A DNA stretch of 64,000 bases from assembly GCF_902703175.1 (NCBI RefSeq), contig NZ_CACRYJ010000034.1:58694-122693 (forward strand). The letters are read 5' to 3'. This document shows, piece by piece, positions 23,989 to 33,072 of the stretch (within the stretch, counting starts at the first letter, position 1; each line of letters opens with the position of its first letter). The position numbers and the translations under genes are program-made. Origin of the DNA: Occultella aeris. Its GTDB lineage: Bacteria > Actinomycetota > Actinomycetes > Actinomycetales > Beutenbergiaceae. Under the pieces are notes generated by a model, which saw only the letters and a list, made by a program, of their open reading frames with translations, made no database searches and was not told the origin of the DNA.

Positions 23989-24927
23989 ATGACCGCCGTG
24001 CACGAGGCCGAGATCACCGCGGGCCGGGCCCCCGCCGACGAGCCGCCCGCGGCCGACTGGTTCCACACCCGTGACCTCGGCGCCGGCGTGGTGCTGATCG
24101 CCGAGCCGGGGCACGTGAACTCGTTCCTCGTCATCGGTGCCGAGCGGGCGCTCCTGTTCGACACCGGCATGGGTATCGCGTCGATCAGCGAAGCGGTCGC
24201 CGCCCTCACCGACCTCCCGGTGCTCGCCGTCAACTCCCACGACCACCTCGACCACCGGGGCGGCAACGCCGACCTCGTCGAGAACGCGACACTGGTCGAC
24301 CTCGAGGACCTGTGCGCTCACCCGGCCGGCCGCCACGACGCCGTCGACCCCGCGTACCTGGCCGCGTACGCGGCCGCCATGAGCGCCGTCCATGCCGACC
24401 ATGAGACCTACCGGCGCCTCGACGAGAACGCCTTCTTCGCCGTCGGGGACCTGCCCAGGATGCACGCGCTCCCGGACCTCGGCGGGTGGCAGGTCGGTGC
24501 GGTGCCACCCACCCGGCGCCTGGCCGACGGCGAATCGATCGACCTCGGGGGCCGCACGCTGCTGGTGCTGCACACCCCCGGGCACAGCCCTGACGGCCTC
24601 GCCCTCTGGGACGAGGCCACGGGCACCCTGCTCGCCGGGGACACCGTGCTCGCGGCCGCGCACTGGCTGCATGGCGAGGGCGCGGACGTCGCCGCCTTCG
24701 ACAACACCCTGCAACGTCTCGCGGCGCTGCGGCCGGCCCGGGTCCTGGTCGCCCACAACCTGCGCCACGAACTGCCCGGTGACGCGGTCGAGCGGGTCGG
24801 CGCCGCCGCGCGGGCGGTGCGCTCCGGCAGCTCCGTCGGGCGGCCCGGCCACGACCTGCTCGGCGGGTCCGCCTGCCGTCACGACGTCGACGGCGTCGTC
24901 CTGCTCACCCCCACGGAGGCCCCATGA
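23989..24927 (+). CDS. MBL-fold metallo-hydrolase, first gene of catabolic operon
   Basis: A 312-residue metallo-beta-lactamase fold enzyme: HVNSFLVIGAERALLFDTGMG, the metal motif NSHDHLDHRGG (HxHxDH), HTPGHSPDGLALWD and LLAGDTVLAAA with the bridging Asp, and a last His in VAHNLRH. An AAGGAGG box precedes ATG 23989, so this leading gene is not leaderless. Enzymes of this type include lactonases and quorum-quenching hydrolases; here ring-opening of a lactone or cyclic imide is possible (inference). It overlaps the following deaminase (ATGA). Confidence 0.85.
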   Translation: MTAVHEAEITAGRAPADEPPAADWFHTRDLGAGVVLIAEPGHVNSFLVIGAERALLFDTGMGIASISEAVAALTDLPVLAVNSHDHLDHRGGNADLVENATLVDLEDLCAHPAGRHDAVDPAYLAAYAAAMSAVHADHETYRRLDENAFFAVGDLPRMHALPDLGGWQVGAVPPTRRLADGESIDLGGRTLLVLHTPGHSPDGLALWDEATGTLLAGDTVLAAAHWLHGEGADVAAFDNTLQRLAALRPARVLVAHNLRHELPGDAVERVGAAARAVRSGSSVGRPGHDLLGGSACRHDVDGVVLLTPTEAP

Positions 24928-26237
24928 CCACGGATACCTCAACGGATTCGGCGCGACTGGTGCCGACCGTCGCGGTCGGCGCCCCGGGTGCCCCGGCGCA
25001 CCTGGCCGGCACCGCCGTGGCCGCGCTCCTCGGGGTGCGCCTGCCGGACGGCACGCTCGCCGACCTCACCCTCGCCGATGGCTGGATCACTGGCGTCCGG
25101 CCCGTGGGTGCCGCCGGTCCGGCGTCGAGGCCCGACGGCGCAGCCCTCCTCGACGCGTCCGGCTGGCGGTTCGTGCCCGCCGCGAGTGAGCCCCACGCCC
25201 ACCTCGACAAAGCGCTCACCGCGCCACGGATGGACCCGGGCGCCGGCAACGACCTGGTCTCGGCCGTCGCCTCGTGGCGTGAGCTCCTGCCCAAGGTCAC
25301 GACGGCGGACGTGCACGAGCGGGCGCTCGCGGCCGTCCACCGGTACGCCGCGAACGGCATCACCACGATCCGCTCCCACGTGGACATGCCCGCCGAGGGC
25401 GACCCGATGCGCGGCGTCGACGCCCTGCTGGCCCTGCGTGAGGAGCTATCCGGACGGATCGCCCTGCAGGTTTGCATCCTGGCCGGTTCCGAGACCCCGG
25501 ACTGGGCGATCGCGGAGGCCGTCGCCCGCGGGGTCGACGTGATCGGCGGCTGCCCGCACCTCTCGCCCGACCCGCACTTCGAGACCACCCGCATGCTCGA
25601 CGTCGCGGAACGGCACGGGCTCCCGGTCGACCTGCACACGGACGAGCAGACCGACGCACCCGAACTCGACATCGTCGACCTCGCCGAGCAGGTCCTCGCC
25701 CGCGGCCTCACGCAGCGGGTCACGGCCAGCCACTGCGTCCGCCTCGGATCCCTGCCGCCGGAGCGGCTCGCCGCCGTCCTTGAACTCGTCGCCCGCGCCG
25801 GCCTCGGCGTGGTGACCCTGCCGATCACGAACCTCTACCTGCAGGGCTGGGACGCCACCCACCTCGCCCCCCGTGGGCTCACCGCCATGCGGGCGCTCCT
25901 GGATGCGGGCATCCCGCTCGCCGCAGGCGCCGACAACCTGCGCGACCCGTTCAACCCGGCCGGGCGGGCGGACCCGTTCGAGACCACCGCCCTGCTCATG
26001 ACCGCCGGCCACCTACGCGCCGAGGAGGCGCTCGCCGCCGTGACCTCCGGCGCGCGAACGGTACTCGGACTGCCCCAGGTGGGCGCCGCCGTCGGGCATG
26101 CGGCGGACCTGATGCTCGTCCCCGACGGCGACCTCGGCGACCTGCTCGCCGGCACCCCCGACGCCCGGGTGGTGCTGCACGGCGGACGAGTCGTAGCCGA
26201 CACCCGGATGAACCGCTCCCTCGACCTGTTCCACTGA
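24924..26237 (+). CDS. Cytosine-deaminase-like amidohydrolase
   Basis: A 437-residue amidohydrolase-superfamily enzyme of the cytosine/creatinine deaminase branch. EPHAHLDKA holds the HxH metal site with the family-typical DKA. It is followed by a metal/catalytic His-Thr-Asp-Glu segment (DLHTDEQTD), SHCVRLG and the metal Asp in AAGADNLRDPF. The dNLRDPF/NP motif is typical of CodA-like enzymes that deaminate cytosine, isocytosine, creatinine or related amino-heterocycles. Translationally coupled to the MBL gene. Confidence 0.87.
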   Translation: MTTDTSTDSARLVPTVAVGAPGAPAHLAGTAVAALLGVRLPDGTLADLTLADGWITGVRPVGAAGPASRPDGAALLDASGWRFVPAASEPHAHLDKALTAPRMDPGAGNDLVSAVASWRELLPKVTTADVHERALAAVHRYAANGITTIRSHVDMPAEGDPMRGVDALLALREELSGRIALQVCILAGSETPDWAIAEAVARGVDVIGGCPHLSPDPHFETTRMLDVAERHGLPVDLHTDEQTDAPELDIVDLAEQVLARGLTQRVTASHCVRLGSLPPERLAAVLELVARAGLGVVTLPITNLYLQGWDATHLAPRGLTAMRALLDAGIPLAAGADNLRDPFNPAGRADPFETTALLMTAGHLRAEEALAAVTSGARTVLGLPQVGAAVGHAADLMLVPDGDLGDLLAGTPDARVVLHGGRVVADTRMNRSLDLFH

Positions 26238-26272
26238 CCGACCCGCCCGACCGATCCGAAAGGTGACACCGA

Positions 26273-27043
26273 ATGGCCGCACCTGCTTCCACGATCGCAC
26301 CACCCGCCTCGATGACCCGGACCCTCGTGATGGAGGGGGTCTCGAAGAGATTCGACACCGGCACCGTCGCGCTGACCGACGTCGACCTGCACCTGGCCGC
26401 CGGGGACTTCGTCTCCGTCGTCGGGCCCTCCGGCTGTGGCAAGTCCACGTTGCTGCGGCTGGCCTCGGGCCTCGACCACGTGACCGGCGGCACCATCGAG
26501 GTGAACGCCCACTCGACCAGCTACGTGTTCCAGGAACCCGCCCTCCTGGAATGGCGGTCCGCGATCCGCAACGTCGAACTGACTGGCGAGCTGCGCGGCG
26601 TGCCGACCTCCGATCGTCGCGCCCGTGCCCAGGAGGCGCTCGACCTGGTCGGCCTGACCGGCTTCGAGCAACAGTTCCCGCGACAACTGTCCGGCGGCAT
26701 GCGGATGCGTGTGTCGATCGCCCGTGCCCTCGTCACCGAACCCGACCTCGCGCTCTTCGACGAGCCGTTCGGTGCGCTCGACGAGATCACCCGGCTGCGC
26801 ATGCAGACCGAGCTGCAGCGGATCTTCCAGCTCAAGCAGTTCGCCGGGCTGTTCATCACCCACTCGGTCTCCGAGGCCGTGTACCTGTCCAACCGGGTGA
26901 TCGTGATGAGCGGCCGGCCCGGCCGGGTGGTCGCGGACATCAAGATCCCCTGGGACTACCCCCGACCGCCCGAGCTGCGTTACGAACCCGAGTTCGGCGC
27001 CATCACCGGCGAGGTCTCGGCCGCACTGGGAGAGCACTCATGA
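26273..27043 (+). CDS. ABC importer ATPase, SsuB/TauB/ThiZ type
   Basis: A 256-residue ATPase with Walker A GPSGCGKS (51-58), the LSGG signature (139-142) and Walker B LALFDEPFGALD (159-170). The DEPFGALDEITR motif and the TxSVSEAVYLSNRVIVMS region are typical of nitrate/sulfonate/taurine/pyrimidine-precursor importers. AAAGGTGA precedes ATG 26273. The stop overlaps the permease ATG (ATGA). It lies in the middle of the catabolic operon, so the importer probably brings in the pathway substrate. Confidence 0.9.
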   Translation: MAAPASTIAPPASMTRTLVMEGVSKRFDTGTVALTDVDLHLAAGDFVSVVGPSGCGKSTLLRLASGLDHVTGGTIEVNAHSTSYVFQEPALLEWRSAIRNVELTGELRGVPTSDRRARAQEALDLVGLTGFEQQFPRQLSGGMRMRVSIARALVTEPDLALFDEPFGALDEITRLRMQTELQRIFQLKQFAGLFITHSVSEAVYLSNRVIVMSGRPGRVVADIKIPWDYPRPPELRYEPEFGAITGEVSAALGEHS

Positions 27044-28008
27044 AGACCACCACGACCGAGGCGGGGCCGGAGCGGGAAGCCCTCGACGCCGTCGGAGCGG
27101 AGATCACAGAGAGGGTCATCGCCCCCATGCTCCCCACAGAGACCGACGTCGAGTCGGCAGCCGCGGCGGACGTCGCGGACGAGACCGCCGAACAGGCCCA
27201 CAGCGGCGCCCAGAGCACCCCGTGGTGGCGCTCGGCGATCCGGCAGTCCGCCCCGATCCTGCTCGCCCTCGCCGGCATCGCCGCGATCTGGTACCTCGTC
27301 TCACTCGCCGTGCTGCCGCAGGACCAGCGGTTCCTGCTCCCGCCGCCGCACGAGGTGTTCAGCCGGGCCCTGACGAACAGCGCCCTGATGACCCCGATGC
27401 TCGAGGCCCTCGGCCGGACGATGGTGGTCGCGATGATCGGCCTCGTCATCGCCGTGGTCCTTGGCATCGGCTGGGCAGTGGTGATGTCCTCGTCCGGCTG
27501 GGCGGAGCGGATCCTGTACCCGTACGCCGTGATCATGCAGACCATCCCGATCCTCGCGCTCGTGCCGCTGATCGGGATCTGGTTCGGGTACGGCTTCCCG
27601 GCGCGGGTGATCGTGTGCGTGATCATCGCCCTGTTCCCGATGATCTCCAACACCCTGTTCGGCCTGCAGTCGGCGTCGCCGTCCGCCCATGACCTGTTCA
27701 CGCTGAACAAGGCGACCGCACTGCAACGGCTCACCAAGCTGAAGTTCCCCGCCGCGCTGCCGTCGATCTTCACCGGACTGCGCAACGCCGCCGGCCTGAG
27801 CGTCATCGGCGCCATGGTGGGCGACTACTTCTTCCAGCAGGGCCCCGTCGGCATCGGCGGGCTGCTGCGCACGTACACGCTGCGCCTGCAGATGGACGCC
27901 CTGTTCACCGCGATCGCCCTCACCGCGGTGTTCGGCGTGCTCGTGTTCACCATCTTCGCCGTGCTGGACCGGCTCGTCATCGGCCGCTGGTACGGCCTCA
28001 AGCGCTGA
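27040..28008 (+). CDS. ABC importer permease, SsuC/TauC/ThiX type
   Basis: A 322-residue permease. A hydrophilic N-terminal extension of about 65 residues precedes six helices, with the binding-protein-dependent transport signature region LFTLNKATALQRLTKLKFPAALPSIFTGLR (EAA-loop equivalent). The long acidic N-terminus is unusual for the family and has no counterpart in SsuC. ATGA overlap with the ATPase. Confidence 0.88.
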   Translation: MKTTTTEAGPEREALDAVGAEITERVIAPMLPTETDVESAAAADVADETAEQAHSGAQSTPWWRSAIRQSAPILLALAGIAAIWYLVSLAVLPQDQRFLLPPPHEVFSRALTNSALMTPMLEALGRTMVVAMIGLVIAVVLGIGWAVVMSSSGWAERILYPYAVIMQTIPILALVPLIGIWFGYGFPARVIVCVIIALFPMISNTLFGLQSASPSAHDLFTLNKATALQRLTKLKFPAALPSIFTGLRNAAGLSVIGAMVGDYFFQQGPVGIGGLLRTYTLRLQMDALFTAIALTAVFGVLVFTIFAVLDRLVIGRWYGLKR

Positions 28009-28048
28009 CCTCCCCTCACCCCGACCCCCACCCGAGGAGAACCACGTC

Positions 28049-29230
28049 ATGAACCGAAAGATCGCCCTCGCCGGCCTGAGCGCCGCGGGCCTGCTCGCCC
28101 TGACCGCGTGCGGCGGCTCCTCCGACGCCGCCGACGACCCGACCGCCGGTGGCGACCTCGACGCCACCGTCGCTGAGGCGGGCAGCGCCCTCGACCTGTC
28201 CGACGTGTGCCCGGCCACCGTGGTCATGCAGCAGGACTGGCAGCCCGAGGCCGAGCACGGCGCCATGTACCAGCTCGTCGGCTCCGACTACGCGATCGAC
28301 ACCGACGCCAAGTCCGTCACCGGGTCCCTCGTGGTCGACGGCGTGGACACCGGCGTGGACATCGAGGTGCGGCCCGGCGGGCCGAACGTCGGGTTCCAGT
28401 CGGTGCCGGCGCTGATGTACCTGGACGACGACATCACCCTCGGTGCCGTGAACACCGACACCGCCATCAGCGGCTATGAGACCCAGCCCACGATCGCCGT
28501 CGCCTCCCAGATGACGGTCAGCCCGCAGATCCTGATGTGGGACCCGGACACGTACCCGGGGGCCACGACCATCGAGGAGGTCGTCTCGCAGGGTGCGGTG
28601 GTGGTCACCTCCGGTGACGTGATCCCGACACTGCTCGCGGAGACCACCTCCTTCGACCTGGCCAACTCCGACACCAGCTACGAGGGCACGCCGGCCCGGT
28701 TCGTCTCCGACACGACGATCACCCAGCAGGGGTTCGCCACCGCGGAGCCGTACATCTACGAGAACGAGATCGCCGAGTGGGGTCGCCCGGTGGCCTACCA
28801 GCTGCTCGCCGAGGTGGGCTACAACATCTACCCGGAGCCGCTCGCGGTCCGTGCCGACAAGCTCGACGAGCTCTCCGACTGCCTCGCCAAGCTGGTGCCG
28901 ATCATGCAGCAGTCCCAGATCGACTACCTGGCCGACCCAGGGCCGACGAACGAGCTGATCGTCGAGCTCGTCGAGGCCTACGACCTGTCCTGGACGTACT
29001 CGCTCGGCGTCGCGGAATTCTCGGCCGCCGCGCAGGTCTCCGAGGGCATCGTGACCGACGACCCGGCGTCCGGGGTGTTCGGTCAGTTCGACTCCGAGCG
29101 GATGCGGGCGATCGTGGACACGTTCGTGCCGTTGCTCGAGGCCCAGGGGCTGATCACCGTCACGGACATCGACCCGGCCGAGCTGTACACGAACGAGTTC
29201 ATCGACACCTCGATCTCGATGGAGAACTGA
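28049..29230 (+). CDS. ABC importer substrate-binding lipoprotein, SsuA/THI5-like
   Basis: A 393-residue protein. The signal peptide ends in the lipobox LTAC with Cys21, so it is a membrane-anchored lipoprotein. Two alpha/beta lobes follow, with VDIEVRPGGPNVGFQSVPALMYLDDDITLGAVNTDTAIS-type motifs of the NMT1/THI5/SsuA group, whose members bind pyrimidine precursors, sulfonates or related small nitrogen compounds. It is third in the ABC cassette; GAGGAG precedes the ATG. The ligand is unknown, but cluster context argues for an N-heterocycle or ureide. Confidence 0.86.
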   Translation: MNRKIALAGLSAAGLLALTACGGSSDAADDPTAGGDLDATVAEAGSALDLSDVCPATVVMQQDWQPEAEHGAMYQLVGSDYAIDTDAKSVTGSLVVDGVDTGVDIEVRPGGPNVGFQSVPALMYLDDDITLGAVNTDTAISGYETQPTIAVASQMTVSPQILMWDPDTYPGATTIEEVVSQGAVVVTSGDVIPTLLAETTSFDLANSDTSYEGTPARFVSDTTITQQGFATAEPYIYENEIAEWGRPVAYQLLAEVGYNIYPEPLAVRADKLDELSDCLAKLVPIMQQSQIDYLADPGPTNELIVELVEAYDLSWTYSLGVAEFSAAAQVSEGIVTDDPASGVFGQFDSERMRAIVDTFVPLLEAQGLITVTDIDPAELYTNEFIDTSISMEN

Positions 29231-29234
29231 ACCG

Positions 29235-30593
29235 ATGACCATCAGCGCCATCCCCAGCGTCGCTGAGAGGTCGCACCGCCTCGCCGAGCTCCTCACCTTC
29301 GAGCTCGGTGAGGGGGCGGTCTCCACGGAGCCCGAACTGATCCGGAAGGTCTCCTCGGACTGGTCCCGGATGTCCCCGATCCTGCAGGAGAAGGTCCCCG
29401 CCGGGCGGTACCTCGCGGACCTCGTGGTCCGGCCGAACGTCCCGGAGGAGGTGCCCGTCGTCCTGGCCCTGGCCCTCGAGGCCCGGGTGCCGGTCACCCC
29501 CCGCGGCGCCGGCACCGGCAACTACGGCCAGCTCACCCCGTTCGAGGGCGGTGTCACGCTGGATCTGCGCGGCCTCGACACGATCGCCGTGGGCGAGCAG
29601 ACCATCACTGCCGGTCCCGGTGCGAAGCTCACCGCGATGGACGTGGCCGGCCGGGCCGCCGGACGCGACATCTGGATGTTCCCGTCCACCAAGGGGTCCA
29701 CGATCGGCGGCTTCATCGGTGGCGGCAGCGCCGGCACCGGCACCATCGAGAGGGGCACCACCACGGACGGGTTCGTGGAGTCGCTGACGATCGCCCCGAT
29801 GGACGGCAGCGCCCGCGCGTTCACGGTGCGCGGCGAGGACACCCAGGCCTACATCCACACGTACGGGGTCACCGGCGTCATCACGTCGGCGACGGTGCGC
29901 ACCGACCCGGCTCGGGACTGGGTGGCCATCTACGCCGCCTTCGACGGCTACGCGGACCTTGTCGGCGTGCACCGGAGCCTGCTCGACCTTCCGGTGCTGC
30001 CCCGGCTCGCCTCCGCGGACGAGCCGGCCCTGGTGCCGACGCTGCCGGCTTCGGTGCCGCTGGATCCGGAGCGGTACAGCCTCCGGGTGATCGCCGAGGC
30101 GTCGACGGTCGCCGAGATCGAGCGCCGGATCCGGGCCGCGGGTGGGTTCGTGGTCGCGGTGCTGGAGGACTACGCGGAGACGGACAAGCTCTCCTCGATG
30201 TCCTACAACCACCCGATCTACTTCTGGCAGCAGGCCGAGGGAGATCCGCCCTGCTTCCACCTGGAGACCGGTGGCACCGTGCTCTGGGACGACCCGGACG
30301 CCATCCGCGCCGTGTACCCGAACACCCGCTTGCACCTGGAGCTGATGGGCACCGGGCCGCTCGCGATGGTGGTCGGCGACTACGTGGACGAGGCTCACGT
30401 CCTGGCCGGAATCCCAGCCCTGGAGGCGGCCGGGCTCGGCGTGCACTCCCCGCACCAGTGGTACGTCGACCGGAACGTGGCCCTGGCGGTCGAGACCGCC
30501 AGGAGGACCGACCCACGCGGCCTGCTGAACCCCGGCAAGCTCGACCCGGCGCTGGCCCGCCCGGACACCCGCTCCACGATCGGGACGAACTGA
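29235..30593 (+). CDS. FAD-binding oxidoreductase (GlcD / PCMH type)
   Basis: A 452-residue flavoenzyme. The PP-loop TPRGAGTGNYGQ and FPSTKGSTIGGFIGGGSAGTGTIERG belong to the p-cresol-methylhydroxylase-type FAD domain, followed by GVTGVITSATVRT. The C-terminal cap ends in the ALLNPGK-type sequence RGLLNPGKLDP. Such enzymes oxidise hydroxy acids, lactams or C-N bonds. It starts 5 nt after the SBP stop and shares a TGATG overlap with the creatininase-family gene. Confidence 0.87.
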   Translation: MTISAIPSVAERSHRLAELLTFELGEGAVSTEPELIRKVSSDWSRMSPILQEKVPAGRYLADLVVRPNVPEEVPVVLALALEARVPVTPRGAGTGNYGQLTPFEGGVTLDLRGLDTIAVGEQTITAGPGAKLTAMDVAGRAAGRDIWMFPSTKGSTIGGFIGGGSAGTGTIERGTTTDGFVESLTIAPMDGSARAFTVRGEDTQAYIHTYGVTGVITSATVRTDPARDWVAIYAAFDGYADLVGVHRSLLDLPVLPRLASADEPALVPTLPASVPLDPERYSLRVIAEASTVAEIERRIRAAGGFVVAVLEDYAETDKLSSMSYNHPIYFWQQAEGDPPCFHLETGGTVLWDDPDAIRAVYPNTRLHLELMGTGPLAMVVGDYVDEAHVLAGIPALEAAGLGVHSPHQWYVDRNVALAVETARRTDPRGLLNPGKLDPALARPDTRSTIGTN

Positions 30594-31390
30594 TGGCGGC
30601 GCCGAAGTTCATCGACCTGACCTTCCGGGAGGTCGAGGCGCTACCCGCCGACACCGTCGCGGTGCTGCCGCTCGGTGCGATCGAGCAGCACGGTCCGCAC
30701 CTGCCGGTCTCCACCGACTACGTGACCGCGACCGAGGCGGCCGAGGCGGCGGTCGCCTCGGTCGCCGAGGCCGGCGCGGCGAGCGTGGTGCTGCTGCCCG
30801 GGCTCGCCTTCACGAAGTCCGACGAGCACCACTGGGCGCCCGGCACCATCTGGCTGACCTGGGAGACGCTCATGGCCACCCTGGTGGACATCGGCCGGTC
30901 CCTGCAGACGTCCGGGATCACGCGGCTCATGTTCGTCAACGGTCACGGCGGCAACTCCGCGCTCGGCCAGGTCGCGTGCCGGGAGATCCGGCGCAGGTTC
31001 GGGCTGCGCACGTTCTTCTCGCACCTGTCGGTGCCACCGGACCAGGCCCGGGATGTCGCGAACCCGCATGAGCTCGGCCTCGGCATCCACGGCGGGCACA
31101 GCGAGACCTCGCTGATGCTGCACCTGCGCCCGGAGCTCGTGCACATGGAACTCGCCGAGCGGCGCGTGCCCGAGCACCTCGCCGACTACGAGCTGATCGG
31201 GTTCGGCAAGCCGGTCAGCTTCGGCTGGCTCTCGGACGACTTCGGCCCGGACGGCCACATCGGCGACCCGACCACCGCGGACGCGGACACCGGCAAGATC
31301 CTCTTCACGGCCGCCGTCGAGCGGATCGCCCAGGCGATCGTGGAGGCATCGGTCTTCGACCCCACCCCGCGGGCCAACCTCCCGAAATAG
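30593..31390 (+). CDS. Creatininase-family amidohydrolase
   Basis: A 265-residue enzyme with the family metal and substrate motifs LPLGAIEQHGPHLPVSTD (Glu/His metal ligands), HHWAPGT, FVNGHGGN and GIHGGHSETSLML (second metal Glu). Members open cyclic amides, such as creatinine, or deformylate (2-amino-5-formylamino-pyrimidinone deformylase, mycofactocin MftE). No mycofactocin genes are present, so a catabolic ring-opening or amide-cleaving role is more likely here. It is the last gene of the operon, just before a 27-bp-stem hairpin. Confidence 0.88.
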   Translation: MAAPKFIDLTFREVEALPADTVAVLPLGAIEQHGPHLPVSTDYVTATEAAEAAVASVAEAGAASVVLLPGLAFTKSDEHHWAPGTIWLTWETLMATLVDIGRSLQTSGITRLMFVNGHGGNSALGQVACREIRRRFGLRTFFSHLSVPPDQARDVANPHELGLGIHGGHSETSLMLHLRPELVHMELAERRVPEHLADYELIGFGKPVSFGWLSDDFGPDGHIGDPTTADADTGKILFTAAVERIAQAIVEASVFDPTPRANLPK

Positions 31391-31403
31391 ACCTGGCCGA
31401 CCA

Positions 31404-31459
31404 AGAGCGTTCCGGGTGATCCAGCGGTGCACGCACCGCTGGATCGCCCGGAACGCTCT
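31404..31459. terminator. Very long hairpin between convergent catabolic operons
   Basis: Arms 31404-31430 and 31433-31459 are 27 nt each and complementary except one position (T31416 opposite G31447, a G-U wobble in plus-strand RNA), with a 2-nt centre. It separates the plus operon ending at 31390 from the minus operon ending at 31503, fitting a bidirectional terminator. No U-tract follows. Confidence 0.75.
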
Positions 31460-31502
31460 GTCTCGGCGTCAGGGAGAGGGGGTTGGGCGGGGTCGCGCGG
31501 GT

Positions 31503-32597
31503 TCAGGCGAGGTCGGTCAGGTCCGCCTTGCGGATCTTGCCGTGCACGCCGCGGACCCGGTCGACCACTTGCGAGACGGCGAAGTCACCGGCGGCGGACA
31601 GGTAGGCGTACGCGTGCGCCGGGTGCATGCCCAGGTCGGTGAGGAGAGCGACGGCGGAGCGTACGGCCGCGCGCATCGCCACGTTCAGGTCCGGGTCGAG
31701 TCCGATCGGGACGAGCAGGTCGGGCGTCTCCGCCCAGAGCTCGCCCGGGCGGGGCAGGTGCGCAGCCGGGATGACGTCGAACCGTACGCTCGCGCGCAGG
31801 GGCGCCTCGAACGCGGTGAGCGCGACCTCGCCGTCGCCCTGCGAGTAGTGCGGGTCGCCGACGTAGGCGAGCGCACCGTCGACCTGGACCGGCACGTGCA
31901 GGGTGGATCCGACGGTCAGCAGCGAGACGTCGATGTTGCCGCCGTGCCGGCCGGGTGGCACCGAGTGGGCCCGCTCGGATCCCGCGACGGCGACGCCCAT
32001 GGTGCCGAGGAAGGGCGCGAGCGGGAACCGGACCCGCCGATCGTCGCTCGGGCCGACGGCCATGGTGCCCACCAGCCACGGTGACGACGCGCCCGGGCGA
32101 GCGCCGCCGTCGGGCATCGGCTCGACCCGGGCCAGGATCGAGGTGACCGGCGCGCCTTCGAGCGGGAACTGCTCGGGCAGCGCGCCGCGCCCGTGCCGGC
32201 TCGAGACGATGCCGTAGTCGGCGCGCATCCGCAGGTCCAGGACGGTCATCGAGAGCACGTCGCCCGGGCGGGCACCCCGGACCCGGATCGGCCCGGTGAC
32301 CACGTGCGGGCCGTGCACCGCGGGGTCGTGGGGTACCTCGGCGGCCACTGCGAGGGCGTCCCGGAGCACCTCGGTGATGCCGTGCCCGGCGAAGAACGCG
32401 GCCGGGGCGCGGCCCTGGTCCTCGAGGATGCCCTCGTGGGAGACGGTGTCGATCACCACGGTCTCGCCGGGGTCGATCGTGAGCACCGGGTCGTCGCCGG
32501 CGCACGGCAGCTCACCCCACAGCACCGTCCCGGGGGTGGCCGGGAGGTACCGGCCACCCCCGGGACTCCAGTCGAGGGGTTGGAGGAGGGTGCTCAC
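31503..32597 (-). CDS. Acetamidase/formamidase family hydrolase
   Basis: A 364-residue enzyme: LPATPGTVLWGELPCAGDDPVLTIDPGETVVIDTVSHEG at the N-terminus, GPIRVRGARPGDVLSMTVLDL, PPGRHGGNIDVSLLTVGSTLHVPVQVDGALAYVGDPHYSQGDGEVALTAFEA and TDLGMHPAHAYAYLSAAGDFAVSQVVD are hallmark segments of the FmdA/AmdA family (formamide or acetamide to acid plus ammonia). GTG 32597 overlaps the stop of the cupin gene (GTGA). Release and hydrolysis of formamide would fit the neighbouring cyclodeaminase. Confidence 0.9.
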   Translation of the reverse strand: MSTLLQPLDWSPGGGRYLPATPGTVLWGELPCAGDDPVLTIDPGETVVIDTVSHEGILEDQGRAPAAFFAGHGITEVLRDALAVAAEVPHDPAVHGPHVVTGPIRVRGARPGDVLSMTVLDLRMRADYGIVSSRHGRGALPEQFPLEGAPVTSILARVEPMPDGGARPGASSPWLVGTMAVGPSDDRRVRFPLAPFLGTMGVAVAGSERAHSVPPGRHGGNIDVSLLTVGSTLHVPVQVDGALAYVGDPHYSQGDGEVALTAFEAPLRASVRFDVIPAAHLPRPGELWAETPDLLVPIGLDPDLNVAMRAAVRSAVALLTDLGMHPAHAYAYLSAAGDFAVSQVVDRVRGVHGKIRKADLTDLA

Positions 32598-33037
32598 ACC
32601 GCCTGCGGCAGGCCGGCGCACAGCACCGCGCGATCGGCCTCGGTGAGTGCGACCTCGGTGCCGTCCGTGACGAGCTTCGCGAAGCCACCGTCGTTGGACA
32701 TGATCGTGATCGTGTAGAGGTCCTCGGTCTCCGAGGTGTTGATGATGCGGTGCTCGGAGCCCTCCTGAAGGATCAGCACGTCGCCGGCGGTGAGGGTCAC
32801 CACGTCCTCGTCGCTGTGCGCCTGCGCCTGCCCCTTGAGGACGACGAAGATCTCGGCGGACTCCTCGTGCGAGTTCAGCGGCTGGGCGCCGCCCGGCTCC
32901 CAGACCTCCAGGAACACACTGGTGTTCGTGCCGTCCTTCGGTCCGGCCAGGCAGGCGAGCTTCACCGTGTCCTCCGGGCCGATCAGGAAGGCCGGGGTGT
33001 CCGCGAGCTTGCGGATGACGGGTGCTGCTCCACTCAT
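32594..33037 (-). CDS. Cupin-domain protein
   Basis: A 147-residue single cupin barrel: PLNSHEESAEIFVVLKGQAQAHSDED (motif 1, with His and Glu metal ligands) and GDVLILQEGSEHRIINTSE (motif 2, with His). It could be a metal-dependent isomerase, a dioxygenase or a small-molecule-binding accessory. GAGAGG precedes ATG 33037. It is the middle gene of the flavin reductase, cupin, formamidase operon; 35 bp separate it from the reductase. Confidence 0.8.
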   Translation of the reverse strand: MSGAAPVIRKLADTPAFLIGPEDTVKLACLAGPKDGTNTSVFLEVWEPGGAQPLNSHEESAEIFVVLKGQAQAHSDEDVVTLTAGDVLILQEGSEHRIINTSETEDLYTITIMSNDGGFAKLVTDGTEVALTEADRAVLCAGLPQAV

Positions 33038-33072
33038 GGTGGTGTTCCTCTCGTAGGTGGTGCGGGGTGGGG

